Assembly: GCF_032854445.1 (NCBI RefSeq)
Contig: NC_088295.1
Location: 18,401,385-18,465,384, forward strand
Origin: Liolophura sinensis
Taxonomy: Eukaryota; Mollusca; Polyplacophora; Chitonida; Chitonidae
DNA length: 64,000 nt
Reading direction: 5' to 3'
Below the pieces are notes generated by a model that saw only the letters and a program-made list of their open reading frames with translations, was not told the DNA's origin and searched no databases. The position numbers and the translations under genes were made by a program. Positions within the stretch are counted from its first letter, which is position 1, and each line of letters begins with the position of its first letter. Below, in pieces: positions 48,906-60,515 of the stretch.

Positions 48906-51410
48906 TACATGTTTAAGACGTAATAAAGCCACTGGTTAGTTTGAACTCGACTCAAAATCGCTACAAAATAAAATAAGAACAATGTAGAGCAACACAAAGG
49001 AGTCGCTTTATTGTTATTGTCTGTGGGATTTCATTTACACAAATGCGCTAAAATAAATTAAATGTCTCCTCATTTAAAAACGAATGCCGAGCTCTTGAAA
49101 GAACTTGTTCGTCTCCAATATTTATTTCTTCTAAAAAAGGTCTCTTCGCCTTTTTTGTCACACCTCCTTCAGCTTAATTCCTCGCTTTAAGGCCTGGATT
49201 TTGCACGAAGTCTTCCAATTATTGCTACAAAGCGTTTGTCGGTATTGATCGTAGGATGAATTTAAATAGAATGTTGTAACTACCGTTACGGTTTACCGAT
49301 ATAAAGTATCTTTAGGCGCTTTTAAACTCTGTACAAGTCTTCCACACATAGTTTTGTGTTTTGCACGGCAGAATAAACTCTTGTGTGGTGAGATATTTTG
49401 TTATATATAATTCATAATACACATAATACAGAACTGGTAAGCGTGACCTTTTCATGTGCCACACAGGTCAGATGAACGATTGGCACTACCCACGTATTTG
49501 GTATTAATGTAAGGAAGTCCATCGAGACGTTTCGTCTATTATGTACTTGAACAGAGGATATGGCCTTCCATATTAATCCCAGGGTACCATCGTGTGTGCA
49601 TGTGTGGGAGTGCATCTTTTTAAGTCAGCTGGATTTGTATGTGACAGAGCAAAAATGTGGAGTAATTTATTCGGACAGCCAATCATCGGTTTGTGATCGA
49701 TCGGCCATGCGCCTGCAGTCAGATGGTCACGATGTCCTAGGAGTCACGCGCTATAACAAATGTTGGAGGAAGGGAGTCAGAATGAATGAACCGTCTCTCT
49801 CTCCAATATCATCTACTTCTCAGTGGCCTATTGTTTCATCATCAATCCACACGCAAACGGAAGCGATGGTTAGGAAAAGCACAGGATTCTAAGAAAGCAG
49901 TGAATTATTGATGCACCATAGACAGATGAAGACAAGAAGAAACACCTGTACACAGCATTAACACTACATTTCTCCCTCGCCTTCTTCGATGGAGGTGTTA
50001 CACAATGACTTATTTGAAGCAGACATTCTCGAGAATCTACTAATCACAAACGTGCTGAGGCGTCCAGGACAAAAACAGGTTCTTAGGTTGTGGATGCAGC
50101 ACCAAACTGCTCATTTACGAAGCTAAAGATGTCTTATCTTTCTGGAAATTTATTTAGCTTTGAAGGATTAAGCATACTTAGACACCTATATCCGTTAACG
50201 AAAGGAAATTGTTTCGGACGGTAGCAAGGAATTTGGGACTTACAGAAGCTGCCGTGAGCATCAAACTGAACACATGGTAGTGGTAGTCTCTGCTATACAT
50301 CCATTTTCATTTTCTCTTTCCTCCTCAATTAGTCGGTATAACTAAATCAACAAAGACAAGAACGTAACATCTGGAAGAGATTTCAACTTGCTTCAACAAT
50401 TTATTAAATGGCCGTGCCACGCATTGGGCAGATATTTTCATCTCCTATGTGTACATATATCACTACAAATGGTAACTGAGTAACTACATTCAAATGATGA
50501 AGATGAAAATATGTACATGTGCAGGTATTACATTCGCTCTAGAATAAACATGATCGACTTGTCATAGACAAATTATTAGGTTTACCAATTTAAAGTTACC
50601 ATGTCTGTAAGCTCTTGCTCCCATAAATGTGCTACCACATTTATGCCAAACTTCGCACCTACAAGGTGTAGGCATTCTCCTCAAGGTCTTACAATGTTTC
50701 GCTTTTACATCGAACATCATGCAATTCCATCTTTGTTAGAATGATCTTTGAGAGGCTTTCATCTCTACTCTCCCGTGAAGGTCATCTCAACAACAGTGAG
50801 TGAACTCTTTACACGCTGAAAGACTTCTTTCGAGATACATAGATACAATATTTTCATGACGTCAGCACATGACGAGTTATTTACAGAATGATGAACATCA
50901 CAATCTCACGATGAAGCAAAGCTTTATGTACAGGTCCGCTCCTGCGGGCGGGATATGTAAGGCTCGTACATTGTACACTACAGTGACCTACTTACCAGTT
51001 CTCTTTGTAATCTCTTTCGTATATAGGATGAGCTGATTAACTCCGCATTTAACTCCTAAAACGGGGCTTGTCTCTCAAACTAATTGGAGAAGGTCTAGGA
51101 TGTAAATACCAAATATTCGCATTCGTACCTCTTTAGAACTGGCATATATCAGCTATGAGTTAAACACACGACTTAAACGCATATTCTTAAGATGCTTTTC
51201 GCTCTTTTAGAGAACAAATCCATGGGTATATGTGTGTACTTAGCCATACCTATTGGCTACATTTCGAGTTATTCCTAGTGATTAGAACTGTCAGCGTAAC
51301 GCCTCTTGTACAGTGGCAAAGCTCCTACAATTTCTACTCAGAGCATAACGTCATACTCATACGAATTCTTCATGAGTTTCGTAAAAAAGTAAAAACAGGA
51401 GAACTACAAA
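48906..51410. other. Segment between SINE and 3' end of choline transporter B
   Basis: No exon, RNA gene or named repeat recognised. The 3'UTR of copy B may extend into its right part. Confidence 0.5.
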
Positions 51411-51416
51411 TTTATT
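51411..51416 (-). promoter_or_regulatory. Candidate polyadenylation signal of choline transporter copy B
   Basis: AATAAA on the minus strand, about 22 bases past the stop codon at 51438. If used, the 3'UTR would be very short; a more distal signal further left is equally possible. Confidence 0.3.
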
Positions 51417-51437
51417 CTGAGCTAAGATCAGCCTTGT

Positions 51438-54400
51438 TTAATTTCCTGTCGGGTGGAGCATAGCCGAATTCTCAAAATCAATGGGTGCCTTCTCCTCGCT
51501 GGGTTGAACAAAATCCTCTGCCAACGATCCGTAGTCCGAGATGATGTCCTCCCTGGACAGCTTTAGTGCCGGGTTTACGTTGCCTTTATATTCCTTTATG
51601 GGAGTTATTGCTGATAGCTCACTGGTGGGCTCTTTCGTCGCTAGGGCTATATTCTCCTCAGGAATCTTTACAATACAGTTAAAGAAATCGTAACGCCTGG
51701 GAATTTTGCCACTCTCGAAAAGGTACTTTAACAAATAGGACACAAAGATCACAGTGAATAGATTCAACAACATGGACAGCGTCTTGAAGGGAAAGTTCTG
51801 GGTTTTGGTCTCAGCGTTGTACATAGGATACTCTATTAATGCTGGTATAGAAATGGCATCTTCCCCGCCCGACAAACGGAAGAATAGGCCAACAATATAA
51901 CCGGATAAAGACCCGTAAGTATTTGTCCCTCGAAAATACACAACGCACACGAGTTGGGGAAACAGGATGACGTAGACAAGGTCCGAGCAAAGGTACCAGA
52001 GGAAATAAATGGAGTCCACGGTAATGGCCATAATAGTAGCTAGAATCCCCACCCCTAGGGTGGCCCCACGCATCACCCAGATGATCTCGCGTTCAGAGGC
52101 CTGTGAAGGAAAGACACAAATGTTGAAAACATTTCATAACTTGCATGCTATCTGCAAAATTTAAGTTTCCCCGAATCTTCATTTCATTTGAATATGAATT
52201 TTTAAATGTCTGATAATGAGTATAGACTGCAGATGGGGTTTTAGATAGCAACTTTCTGTTCCGACGTTTTGTCTTGCCATTTGATCTATCTGATTGTATT
52301 TTTTTTCTTACGTGTTATCTGAAAATGTTGATTTGTGAGAGAGTGTTGCAACTTTTTGTGTAGAAAGAGTCCATGAGTTCTGTCTGATTGTGAGTTTGAA
52401 GTTTGTTCTTACGTTTTCTCTGAAGATAAGTTTGTAGACGTTCCGTGCGAACATGGAGCTAGCGGAGAGGATAGAGGAGTCTGCAGACGACATGACGGCG
52501 GCGGACACTGCTCCCAGCCCGATGAATGAGATGACGTCAGGACAGAGGTACTGGAGCACCAGGGGTAGGATCAACTTCTGTTCCTTCTGAGGAATTGGCA
52601 CGGCACCTTTATAGTCAGTTTGATTCCAGTCTAACAGAAAGAATGGAATATTGAAATGCAACATGCACCAGTAAATACCAAATAAATATAAGATATATGA
52701 TATGAGTCTTAATAACAGCTCTCAAATTAACCAAGGCATTAAAACGTAAAGAAGAATGTCTTTAAAATAACAGATAACAAATAAAAAATTTAACATATGT
52801 GCAAACTAATCTGGAAGTCACTGTAGTTAAGCTACAGAAAGAAATCAGAATGGGTAGAATTGCTGGTCCATTCACACACCGTCCACTCTAATCTGCGTGT
52901 TTCCCCGCTGGGTCTTGTGGCTAAGAAAACAGATGGTGAATATCGCTTAATTCATCACCTGTCTTACCCACATGGTAAATCGGTTAACGACTTCATTGAT
53001 CCGCAGTACTGTGCAGTAACTTAGTCAAATCTAGATCATGCCATTCAAATGATTCAGAACACTAGGCAAATCAGCTTTCCTCGCAAAGATTGACATTAAA
53101 TCAGCATTTCGGCTACTCCCAATTGACTCTGGAGACTTTGATCAGATGGGCATTAAATTTTGCAGGGAGTACTTCTTCGATAAATGTTCACCGATGGGCT
53201 GTTCCGCTTCATGCTCAACTTTTGAGTGTTTTGGAACATTCGTTCAATGGTGCGTGAAAATCCAGAGTGGATTAGAAAGCCTTTTGCATCATCTTGATGA
53301 TTTTCTCTTTGCAGGTCAGACTGAGACTGCTGAGTGCCATCAGATGACGCAGGCTTTCTGTACAGTGTGTGCAGATTCAGGAATACCTATAGCTAAGGAG
53401 AAAAGCGAACACCCTTGTTGTAAGCTAACGCACTTGTGGTTAGAGCTCGATTCAGAGGAGCTCGTAGTGCGAATTCCGTTAGATAAATAACAACAACTGA
53501 GCATAAAATTGCAGCAAGTTATGATAAAAGATAAGATTACCTTAAGAGAATATCAATCCTTAATCGGTTTACTCAATTTTGCCTTTAAAGCCGTCGCTCC
53601 CAATCGAACTTTTTGTCAGAGGCTGATTAACGTCACGATCGGAATAAGTGAGCCACACCATCAGAGTATCAGACTCAATGAGAGCCTATGTCTCTATGTG
53701 GTTAGAGTTTTTACGCAATTGTAACGATACCACTATGTTTTTAGGTCAGCCGTGGATCTCCATTGATGTGTTACAAGTCTTTTTTGGATGCTGCAGGTGG
53801 TGTGGGTATGGCTGTGTACTTCAGTGGTCGATGGGGAGGGTCTGCATGGTCCCCTTACTGGGTTAAAGCAGGGTTAGTTAAAGATATAACATTCCTCGAG
53901 CTTTTTCCTCTGGTAGTCGCTATTAACCTCTGGGGCCCACAGCTACAGAACACGAAGATTCTGTTTCGTTCTGAAAACTCGGCCGTGGTAAAGATAGTAA
54001 ACAAGCAAACTTCTCGATCGAAGCCAGTTATGAGATTGATCCGCTCTTTGGTATTATCTTGCCTTAAGCACAATATTTTGTCCAAAGCGAAGCATATAGC
54101 TGGCATAGATAACGGTATCTGTGATGCCATTTCAAGTTTCCAGTGCCCGATTCCGTCGTTTGGCACCCCATGCAGACCCTCAGCCAACCAAGTTGGTTGC
54201 ATGCCTGTTGAAAGTTTTAGGACTGAATCAGCTGAATCAAACTATAGCCGGTACCCGTATGTCGCTCATTTGTCACGCCGACAGCTCTCAACTGTGAGAT
54301 TGTGGCACCTTATTTGGCGGGTATTGGTTGTTACCATAGATTTGATGGGTTTTCCGACCCAACACAAAATTTCATTGTATTAGGCTCCGCAGTTTGTTGC

Positions 54401-57400
54401 ATAGTTAAAGATCGTTCCTTTTCAAACATGCCTCTCCCGAGTTTATTTCAGATTTTCAGCTCACCTTGGTGTGAGGACAGCCTCAATAATGGGGTCCAGT
54501 TACATCTATTGGGCGACCACTATGTAAAATCGGTGGGAAACATCCTGGACATCTTTCCTCGTCTAAACTTGAACTTCAATGGTAGAAGAGGAATGAAGTG
54601 CACCAGTCTGCTGTCAACGACCAAGTATAGACCGTGTCGTAGCCCAGCACTAGACATCTTACTCATCCATTTGGGAACAAATGATCTGTGTAGCATACCA
54701 CTTCACGAACTGATGAGACTGGTGGGACGGATGAAAGCAGGTTTCAATGCCTTGAAAGGCTTGCTGCCAGAGTGTAACATTGGCTATTCTCACATGTTGC
54801 CGCGGTTAAGTTGGCGTGGTGCACGCGACGTGTAGGCTGTTGAAATCGCGCGTAAAGGGACGAATAAGTCCGTGAGTTCGCATGTGTTGTACATGGTGGA
54901 TTTCTTGTCAGCTATCCTGATATTCATCGAACATTACCTGCGCTATACTGGGATGACGGTGTTCACATGAGTGAAGTTGAGTGTGACTTTCTCCTTAACA
55001 CCCTGGAAGGCGCTTTAGAAGGCGTTTATTTGAGAAATGAGCGTTCAGTGGCTCTAAATTTTTTAACAAACTTTAGCTTAATTTGCTTAATAGAGAATGT
55101 AATCAGTTTGCCATGGAATAGGTAAATTAAGAGTGGCGATAACCTCTCGTTTGACGGAGTTCCCATGGGTATTCGGGGAGAAAATGGCACTAAATTATTT
55201 GTGTTGCGTGGTTTCTGTATCACCTGTTCGGTGTCTACTTGTGTGTACCCAAAGGACGCCGAGCAGGGATGAAGATTTGGTTAATACGGGTAGTTAAGCA
55301 CGTCTACTTGTGTCATACCCGGGGAACGCGTGTGGTTTACTCATCACTTGTTCGGTGTCTACCTGTGTCTACCCAGGGGAGGCTGAACAAGGTGAAAATT
55401 GTTCTTACCGTTTTTCACAAAGGGGAGTTCACCGTAGCGTGTAACACGGGGACCCAGGTCTATATTATACCCACGGGAACCGTCATTCTTGATAGTGTAT
55501 TATTATGATAAACATGGCAAACTTCTAATCTTCTCTTGTGGTTTTGATTCAATGGTTGTTAAGCTCTTCTCCTAAATAGTGGGAGCGACTAACTTGATAA
55601 CTGAAGATTTTCAAGGTATGAAATCTATTATGTTAGTCAGTCACACTTCATATAAATTTTTACAGGCCCACAGATGCGCAGCAGATAATTCACCTTCGTC
55701 TCCAAATACTTTCAATCCAGTGAAATCTCTGTAAATATTTGTCCGCTAGAGGCCTTTTCTAGAGAATACTAGAATACTAGAATAGTATCATGTATCATAT
55801 TTACTGAATATTGACACACGCACTCTTCTGTAAAACTGTATCTCGACATAAATATATGTCCTGTATTACTGTCTGAGCACAGTTCTGTAAAGTTACTTTA
55901 GTAAACTACTCAATAACTATAGCTAGATAGACCCGCGATTAACAACATGACTACATGTCCCAATGCCTTCATCTCGGAATGTCTAGAGCACGCACCTGTG
56001 ACAGAGGCTACTGCCCCGATAAGCACCGCAGGAAGGGCCATGACGATACAGCCTACAGCGGCAACATACGACAGCATCTGAGCCCGGAACGCTGTCTTAG
56101 AGGACAACACCCGCTGGAAGTACACCTGAAATAAACAACGACCTCTATTTTATATCATCCAAATAAGCAGTTTGTAAACTGCTGTTGAAATGAGATCGTT
56201 GCCTTTCTGGGGCAACCAAAAACCCGATTGGGAATTTCACTTAAGAAATACTTTGGTAATCGCACAAAATCCGTGCAGAGGTAAACCATGTCATTCTCCT
56301 TAGAAATGTACAACTTGGCCACCTTGATAAATCACCGAAAAATTTGGAAGTTTTTAGTTAACTAATTATCCAAGAGCTAAAACACGTCAACATTTCTTTT
56401 GATCCAACAGAATTGTGAAATCCTGGTTTCATACAAAATAGTTCTGTAAGGCAGTTTTACACATTTCAGCAGAACCTGGTCTGTGTAATAAAACCCAGAC
56501 ATTCTGTAAATATATCAACAAGTGACAACAACTGAAATGATTAGACGGGCTGAAGTTAATTCATTTAAGTGCTTGTTTTAGTTTTACCATGATAATGATG
56601 TAATATACAGTAATATTAAAGTCTGTCTCGGAACAGGCATACTGCTTATGTAATACTTTCATATCATCGCTAAGGCAACAGCAGGGTTGCCACGTTCCAA
56701 ACACGTTTCCGTCATGACATTACACTAAAAGACTTTCAGCGTAGGGAGAAAAACCAGAGCAACGACGACAGTGTAATAGTTGGCAAATGGTGGCAAAATG
56801 CGGAGAAATACGGCTTCTTGTCAGGTTACCTCAAACAGGATTTTATGTAATGTAAATGTTTACGTAAATGCATTACATGACTCATCTCCGAAATGAACAG
56901 AAAACAAATCTTATCAATCGGTAAAAACACTTTATGCGGCTTCTCGTGCTGTATGGGTAGCGAGAGAATAATTGGCCTTACCTGCCAGGGGATTCCCCCA
57001 AATATGAGAAGCAAAGAGGAGTCGATGTAAAAACCGGTATCCTTGGGGTCTAGAGTCTTGATCCACACTTCAGTGGCGTTAGCTGTGATACTTCCTACTG
57101 CGTCATTGGTCAACGCGAAGGGAAAGGCCAGCCACTGCACGACACACCAGAACAGAACAAATATGCATGTACACATCACTCAGTAATGTACTCACTTAGT
57201 AGGTCTCAATAAAACCACAACACCAGTTAAAACACCTTTATACGCCATGCTTCATGCGTTATGTGGTAGAGACAATCAAGTAGCACACTTCTTTTCTTGT
57301 TTTAATATGAACTCAGTTATGCTTTGTTGCGTAGTTGTCCCGTAGTCAAGTCAAAGGATTTATTCGCGCATTTGTCAGATTTAGTATTTTACATCCTGCG

Positions 57401-60400
57401 AGGTATCAAAGGCGAAATCGATTGTGTCATGGATTCACATGCGTTGACAGGGCAGAGTTGAAGAATATCTTACTTAAATGACGGTGGCCTAGTTTATGGG
57501 TAGAAAAAACCTTGCTAAGCCAGAAGGGACCACCGCACCTTGTGAGTACCAGACAAACCTCCTAACGTGAGGCCACAGTGGCATTAAAGCAGCGAGAGCT
57601 GCATTTCGACAGGTGTACAATTTGATCAAGGGCTCGTTGTCTAAACTGGAAGATAGTATTGAAACTTGATATTACACGAGCAGATATTCATTCATCATAA
57701 TCATAGTTCTGATTATACAAAATACACTGGTTTATTATACATACCAGCCCAATAAATATGCAGAAAAGTTGTATGACGTCCGTGTACGCCACTGAGTAGA
57801 GGCCCCCGAATAAGGTGTACATTAGGGCTATCAGAGCTGAGACGATAATCGATACGGTATTGTCCAGTTCGATTATCACAGATAATGTGGCACCTATTGA
57901 AAAAACACACATATATATGTTATTAATAATATATACTACTTTGCTTTTAACCAGCAAAACGGTTATCCACACAAGAAATTATTCTGAATAAATTGCTATT
58001 GCATTAGCCTAACCAGGCTCTTGTGGGATACGTGAGATTCACAATAAGTAGAGCGTCACTGTTTTCATGGAGAGAAGCGATGATTTAAGAATATGCGCTT
58101 ATTGATCACTAAAGATTCTAATTAAGTGACGAAAATCATAATCCAGCGGGACAGTAAAGTAACTCTATTTGAGCATATAAATATACCCAGCATAAATAGA
58201 CAAGACATTTACATTTCCAGGGAAAAAACGTGTCATTTGTTCTTTCAGTACGGTATTTAGTTTCCACTTTGACTTGGTAGTTATTTATATACACTTAGGT
58301 ATTTGTCTAAAAACACTGAAAGTGACAGATGATACGATGTCTACCCGTGTAAGACATTATATTAAAACTGATTCCTGAACGATTTGGTCTCAATCCACCT
58401 CCACACTCAAGCCAATATTGATTTTATCACAGTATAAATAGAGACACAAAGTGTAGTATTTATAGACAGACAAGATAGTGTACAAATTATGTACTGTTTG
58501 CTCAGGTCTGGGAAATGAAGTGGGCGAAAATAGGGTGGTATTTTTTAAAACCTAGTGATTAAAATGTATCAAGTGAAGACTCTTTCGAAGAAACTGAGCG
58601 GAATTGTGGGCATGGCCTTTGGTGAGACGCTCTATTTATAGGACCGGTTGAGAGAAGAAATCTTGGTGATAAAGGTTACTTCTGGAACCTGTTCTACAAA
58701 GCCGGTAAATAGGTTTACAAGGACACTATGAAATATAGCGAAAGTAAATTCTACTTTGAAACAAAATACGGGAGCACCATGTTAGTTACTACTGAGTGAA
58801 TAGCTATAAGATGTGTAACAGGTGTATAGTTACAAGATGCGCCATATGCAATATGTATTAACACGAGATACACGGATATTTTAAAATGGGTCGCCAGAGT
58901 GTATCTGTGGGAAGTGTCACCATTGTATGCATACAGAATGTATTACAAGATAAATTGTGTCTCCAATGTACGCTCCGTGTTGAATGTGCCACCATATGTG
59001 TTTGTAAAATGTGGCAACATAAAATATCTGTAGGATGTACCACCATAATGTATTACCGCGTAAATTTTTATATTCGTCACCAGGATACATGTATATCTGT
59101 AGAATGTTGTACCGGGATATATATGTCGAGTGAGTGAGTGATTGGGGTTTAACGTCGTACTCTATATATGTAGAATGTGGTACCACAATATACGTGTATC
59201 TGTAGAATGTAGCATTGGAATATATCTGTGAAATGTAGGACTGGAATATATCTGTAGAATTTGGCACCACTGAATGTCTAAAGAATGCAATACTAGCTAA
59301 ATTTATGGACGGGTAGCCAATATTGATTGCTTGATTTATTGATTGATCTGTTTCTTTATTTGGTGTTCAACACCATACTCAGGACTTGAATATGTGTCAC
59401 CAGTGTATATCACCAGGTAGCCTATATGTAAAGACTGTGGCAATGGTATATATTTGTACGTATGTATGTGTATATGTATGCATGCTTGGGGTTTAACGTC
59501 GTACTTAACAATATTTCTGTCATATAACGATGAGGAGTGACTAGGTGAGTGTGCATATATTGTGTCTTCTTGTGGCAGGGCAAGCCAATGCGGCCAAAGT
59601 TCTGCCGCCACTAACCTGCGCTAATCTCTCAATGCTGAGCGCCAAACGAAGCAGCAAGTATCATTTTAAAGTCTTTGATATGACCCGACCCGGGTTTGAT
59701 CCCGGGCTCTAATCATTAGGCCACCGAAGCAGCCGGTATATATTTGTAGATTGTTTCCTAAGTGTATGTGTCTTTATGGTTTGGCATGTCTCTGTAAATG
59801 TCTCCGGGTGTGTCAGACATACCAAGCGCAGAAAGGATGGCAGCTGACCAGAACGTCTCCCCCAAAAGGGCTGGAATGAAGAGCAGGCCGCCCATGCGCC
59901 CTCCGTATTGTCTCTGGAAAGGATCCAGCATAGTCACATAGCCTTCCTCTCTCATCCGCTTGGCAAAAAACAAACCGCCTGTATTACAAAAGATATCAAT
60001 GTAGAAAGTAAAACCAGAGCAGAGACGACAGTGTGATGCTTGGCATGTTTAAAATCAGGCCTCCGGTGAATTTACCTAGTTATATGAATGAAAACCTCCA
60101 CTGGACAAAAAACCTTCGCAAAATAGTAAAAATACCGAACAGAAAAAGAAAGGGTGAACATCGTGTTACAATCATATTTATTTGCTCATGAATATGTTTT
60201 ATGGGCATGATGGAAGACCTTACATGATGGCCGACATTATTTGTATTGTTCACATGGTCAAAAGTCAAAATTTTTGTAAAAAGCAATTCTGTACAAATCC
60301 TTGTGGAATGTTTCCAAACCTGTTAGATATATAAAATTGCTTATAATTTACGCATCGTTTCTGTCTTTGATGCTGCAGTCTACAGTAATTTATATCTACT

Positions 60401-60515
60401 GACATACCAATGGCCAGACTGAGAGCATATCCAAAAGGCGCCTGACACCAGACCAGACCACTGCCGTAGATGATCTCCGCCGTGCCGTTTATGTAGGCGC
60501 CACCTACCCAGGTCG
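51438..60515 (-). CDS. SLC5A7: High-affinity choline transporter, CHT1/SLC5A7 type, copy B (exons 2-8, exon 1 off window)
   Basis: Tandem paralogue of copy A. Exons in gene order: 60515-60408, 59978-59823, 57893-57745, 57134-56982, 56125-55996, 52630-52413, 52100-51438 (TAA). Exon lengths 108, 156, 149, 153, 130, 218 and their phases equal copy A exactly; the last is 663 nt against 666. The visible part encodes 525 aa; about 58 aa encoded by exon 1 should lie beyond position 60515. I found no exon 1 up to 64000, which fits the 5.6-kb first intron of copy A. Motifs [35 protein letters not shown] and SGGE are intact, so no disabling change is seen. In this copy the residue before CQAPFGY is W, as in human AWAQAPIGY; copy A has Y. 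Exon 4 matches copy A at about 40 of 50 residues. The tail has acidic stretches. A DIRS-type element lies antisense in intron 6. Confidence 0.95.
52866..53490 (+). pseudogene. DIRS-type reverse transcriptase, broken
   Basis: Frame 1 runs 52866-53024 ([13 protein letters not shown], then [19 protein letters not shown]) and ends in TAG. After a frame shift near 53083 it resumes with [20 protein letters not shown] and stays open to TAA at 53490. The catalytic box is present as HLDDF (usual form YxDD or LDDF). The end of the reading, near SEELVVRIP, corresponds to the end of the palm region. At least one stop and one frameshift show it is inactive. Confidence 0.85.
53509..54140 (+). pseudogene. 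DIRS-type RT connection and RNase H-like domain, broken
   Basis: The segment 53509-53724 has [15 protein letters not shown] and a following RTFCQRLI, typical of the thumb region after DIRS and Gypsy RTs. A shifted frame from 53763 reads [54 protein letters not shown] and CDAISSF, matching the order of RNase H acidic residues. The third catalytic Asp, normally in a DN pair before (x)AVV, is Glu here (SEN), and the last box reads CDAISS where ADALSR is usual. Both suggest decay. Confidence 0.8.
54215..54420 (+). pseudogene. Remnant of tyrosine recombinase N-terminal domain
   Basis: The reading [20 protein letters not shown] matches the core-binding part of DIRS/XerD-like recombinases, which typically read YLxGIRxxHxxxGxxDPT. 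After it the reading runs through [14 protein letters not shown] and then directly into the SGNH-like region. The catalytic half with the R..HxxR..Y residues is not seen, so an internal deletion is likely. Confidence 0.55.
54480..55025 (+). pseudogene. SGNH-hydrolase-like domain at the 3' end of the DIRS-type element
   Basis: Block I appears as LLGDHYVKS, the middle block as [11 protein letters not shown], then [15 protein letters not shown] followed by TAG. After a frame change a last block reads [10 protein letters not shown], with the Asp and His of SGNH block V. The usual block I Ser (GDS or GHS) is His here. A domain of this shape follows the recombinase in many animal recombinase-bearing repeats (recollection). 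Its role in the element is unknown to me. Confidence 0.6.
55220..55400 (+). repeat. Two direct copies of a GC-richer 55-60 bp sequence at the end of the DIRS-type element
   Basis: Copies begin near 55220 and 55345 with CAC(C/T)TGTTCGGTGTCTAC and continue through TGTGT(G/C)TACCCA. They may be remains of the split or inner repeats of a DIRS element, or simply a local duplication. Confidence 0.5.
59131..59166 (-). repeat. SINE-II tail fragment inside the minisatellite
   Basis: GAGTGAGTGAGTGATTGGGG + TTTAACGTCGTACTCT, about 35 bp. Confidence 0.7.
59458..59736 (-). repeat. Full-length SINE-II variant b (tRNA-derived)
   Basis: On the minus strand: head CGGTGGCCTAATGATTAGAG (A-box), GGGATCAAACCCGGGTCGGG near the B-box, then a body with TTTGGCGCTCAGCATTGAGA, CCACAAGAAGACACAATATA and the tail TACGACGTTAAACCCCAAGC. 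Head and middle differ from the 4.4-kb and 33.2-kb copies while the tail is shared. Confidence 0.85.

Larger units (their letters stand above)
52866..55510 (+). mobile_element. Decayed DIRS-type (tyrosine recombinase) retrotransposon with SGNH-like region
   Basis: In order: reverse transcriptase (52866-53490), RT thumb/connection (53509-53724), RNase H-like region (53763-54140), a short piece of tyrosine recombinase N-terminal domain (about 54215-54420), then an SGNH-hydrolase-like region (about 54480-55025). Several frameshifts and stops break it. No gag-like region or terminal repeats were recognised, so the 5' end is probably truncated; both edges are approximate. A two-copy direct repeat with about 125-bp spacing (55220-55400) may be its 3' noncoding part. 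It sits in intron 6 of choline transporter copy B, antisense to the gene. The domain set fits DIRS/Ngaro-like elements and not LINEs, because the RT carries the DIRS-style stretches [19 protein letters not shown] and [11 protein letters not shown]. Confidence 0.85.
58800..59775 (+). repeat. Degenerate minisatellite of about 30 bp in intron 3 of choline transporter B
   Basis: Loose repeats of TATATCTGTAGAATGTGGCA + CCAxxA, best seen at 59090-59285 and again near 59390-59455 and 59735-59770. It is interrupted by a SINE-II tail (59131-59166), a weak SINE-I tail (about 59335-59390) and a full SINE-II (59458-59736). Confidence 0.65.

Noticed and set aside
53855-54202. 115-codon minus-strand open frame
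   Set aside because: It is the antisense shadow of the RNase H-like region of the DIRS-type element.
58886-59270. Open frames on both strands near 59 kb
   Set aside because: They fall in a degenerate minisatellite interrupted by a SINE tail and have no protein-like composition.
17710-60515. Alternative that the transporters are other SLC5 members (SMCT, SMVT or iodide carriers)
   Set aside because: [14 protein letters not shown], the DPFQ(R)xYGxRMGGLL stretch and the sequon after DW are specific to the choline transporter branch.
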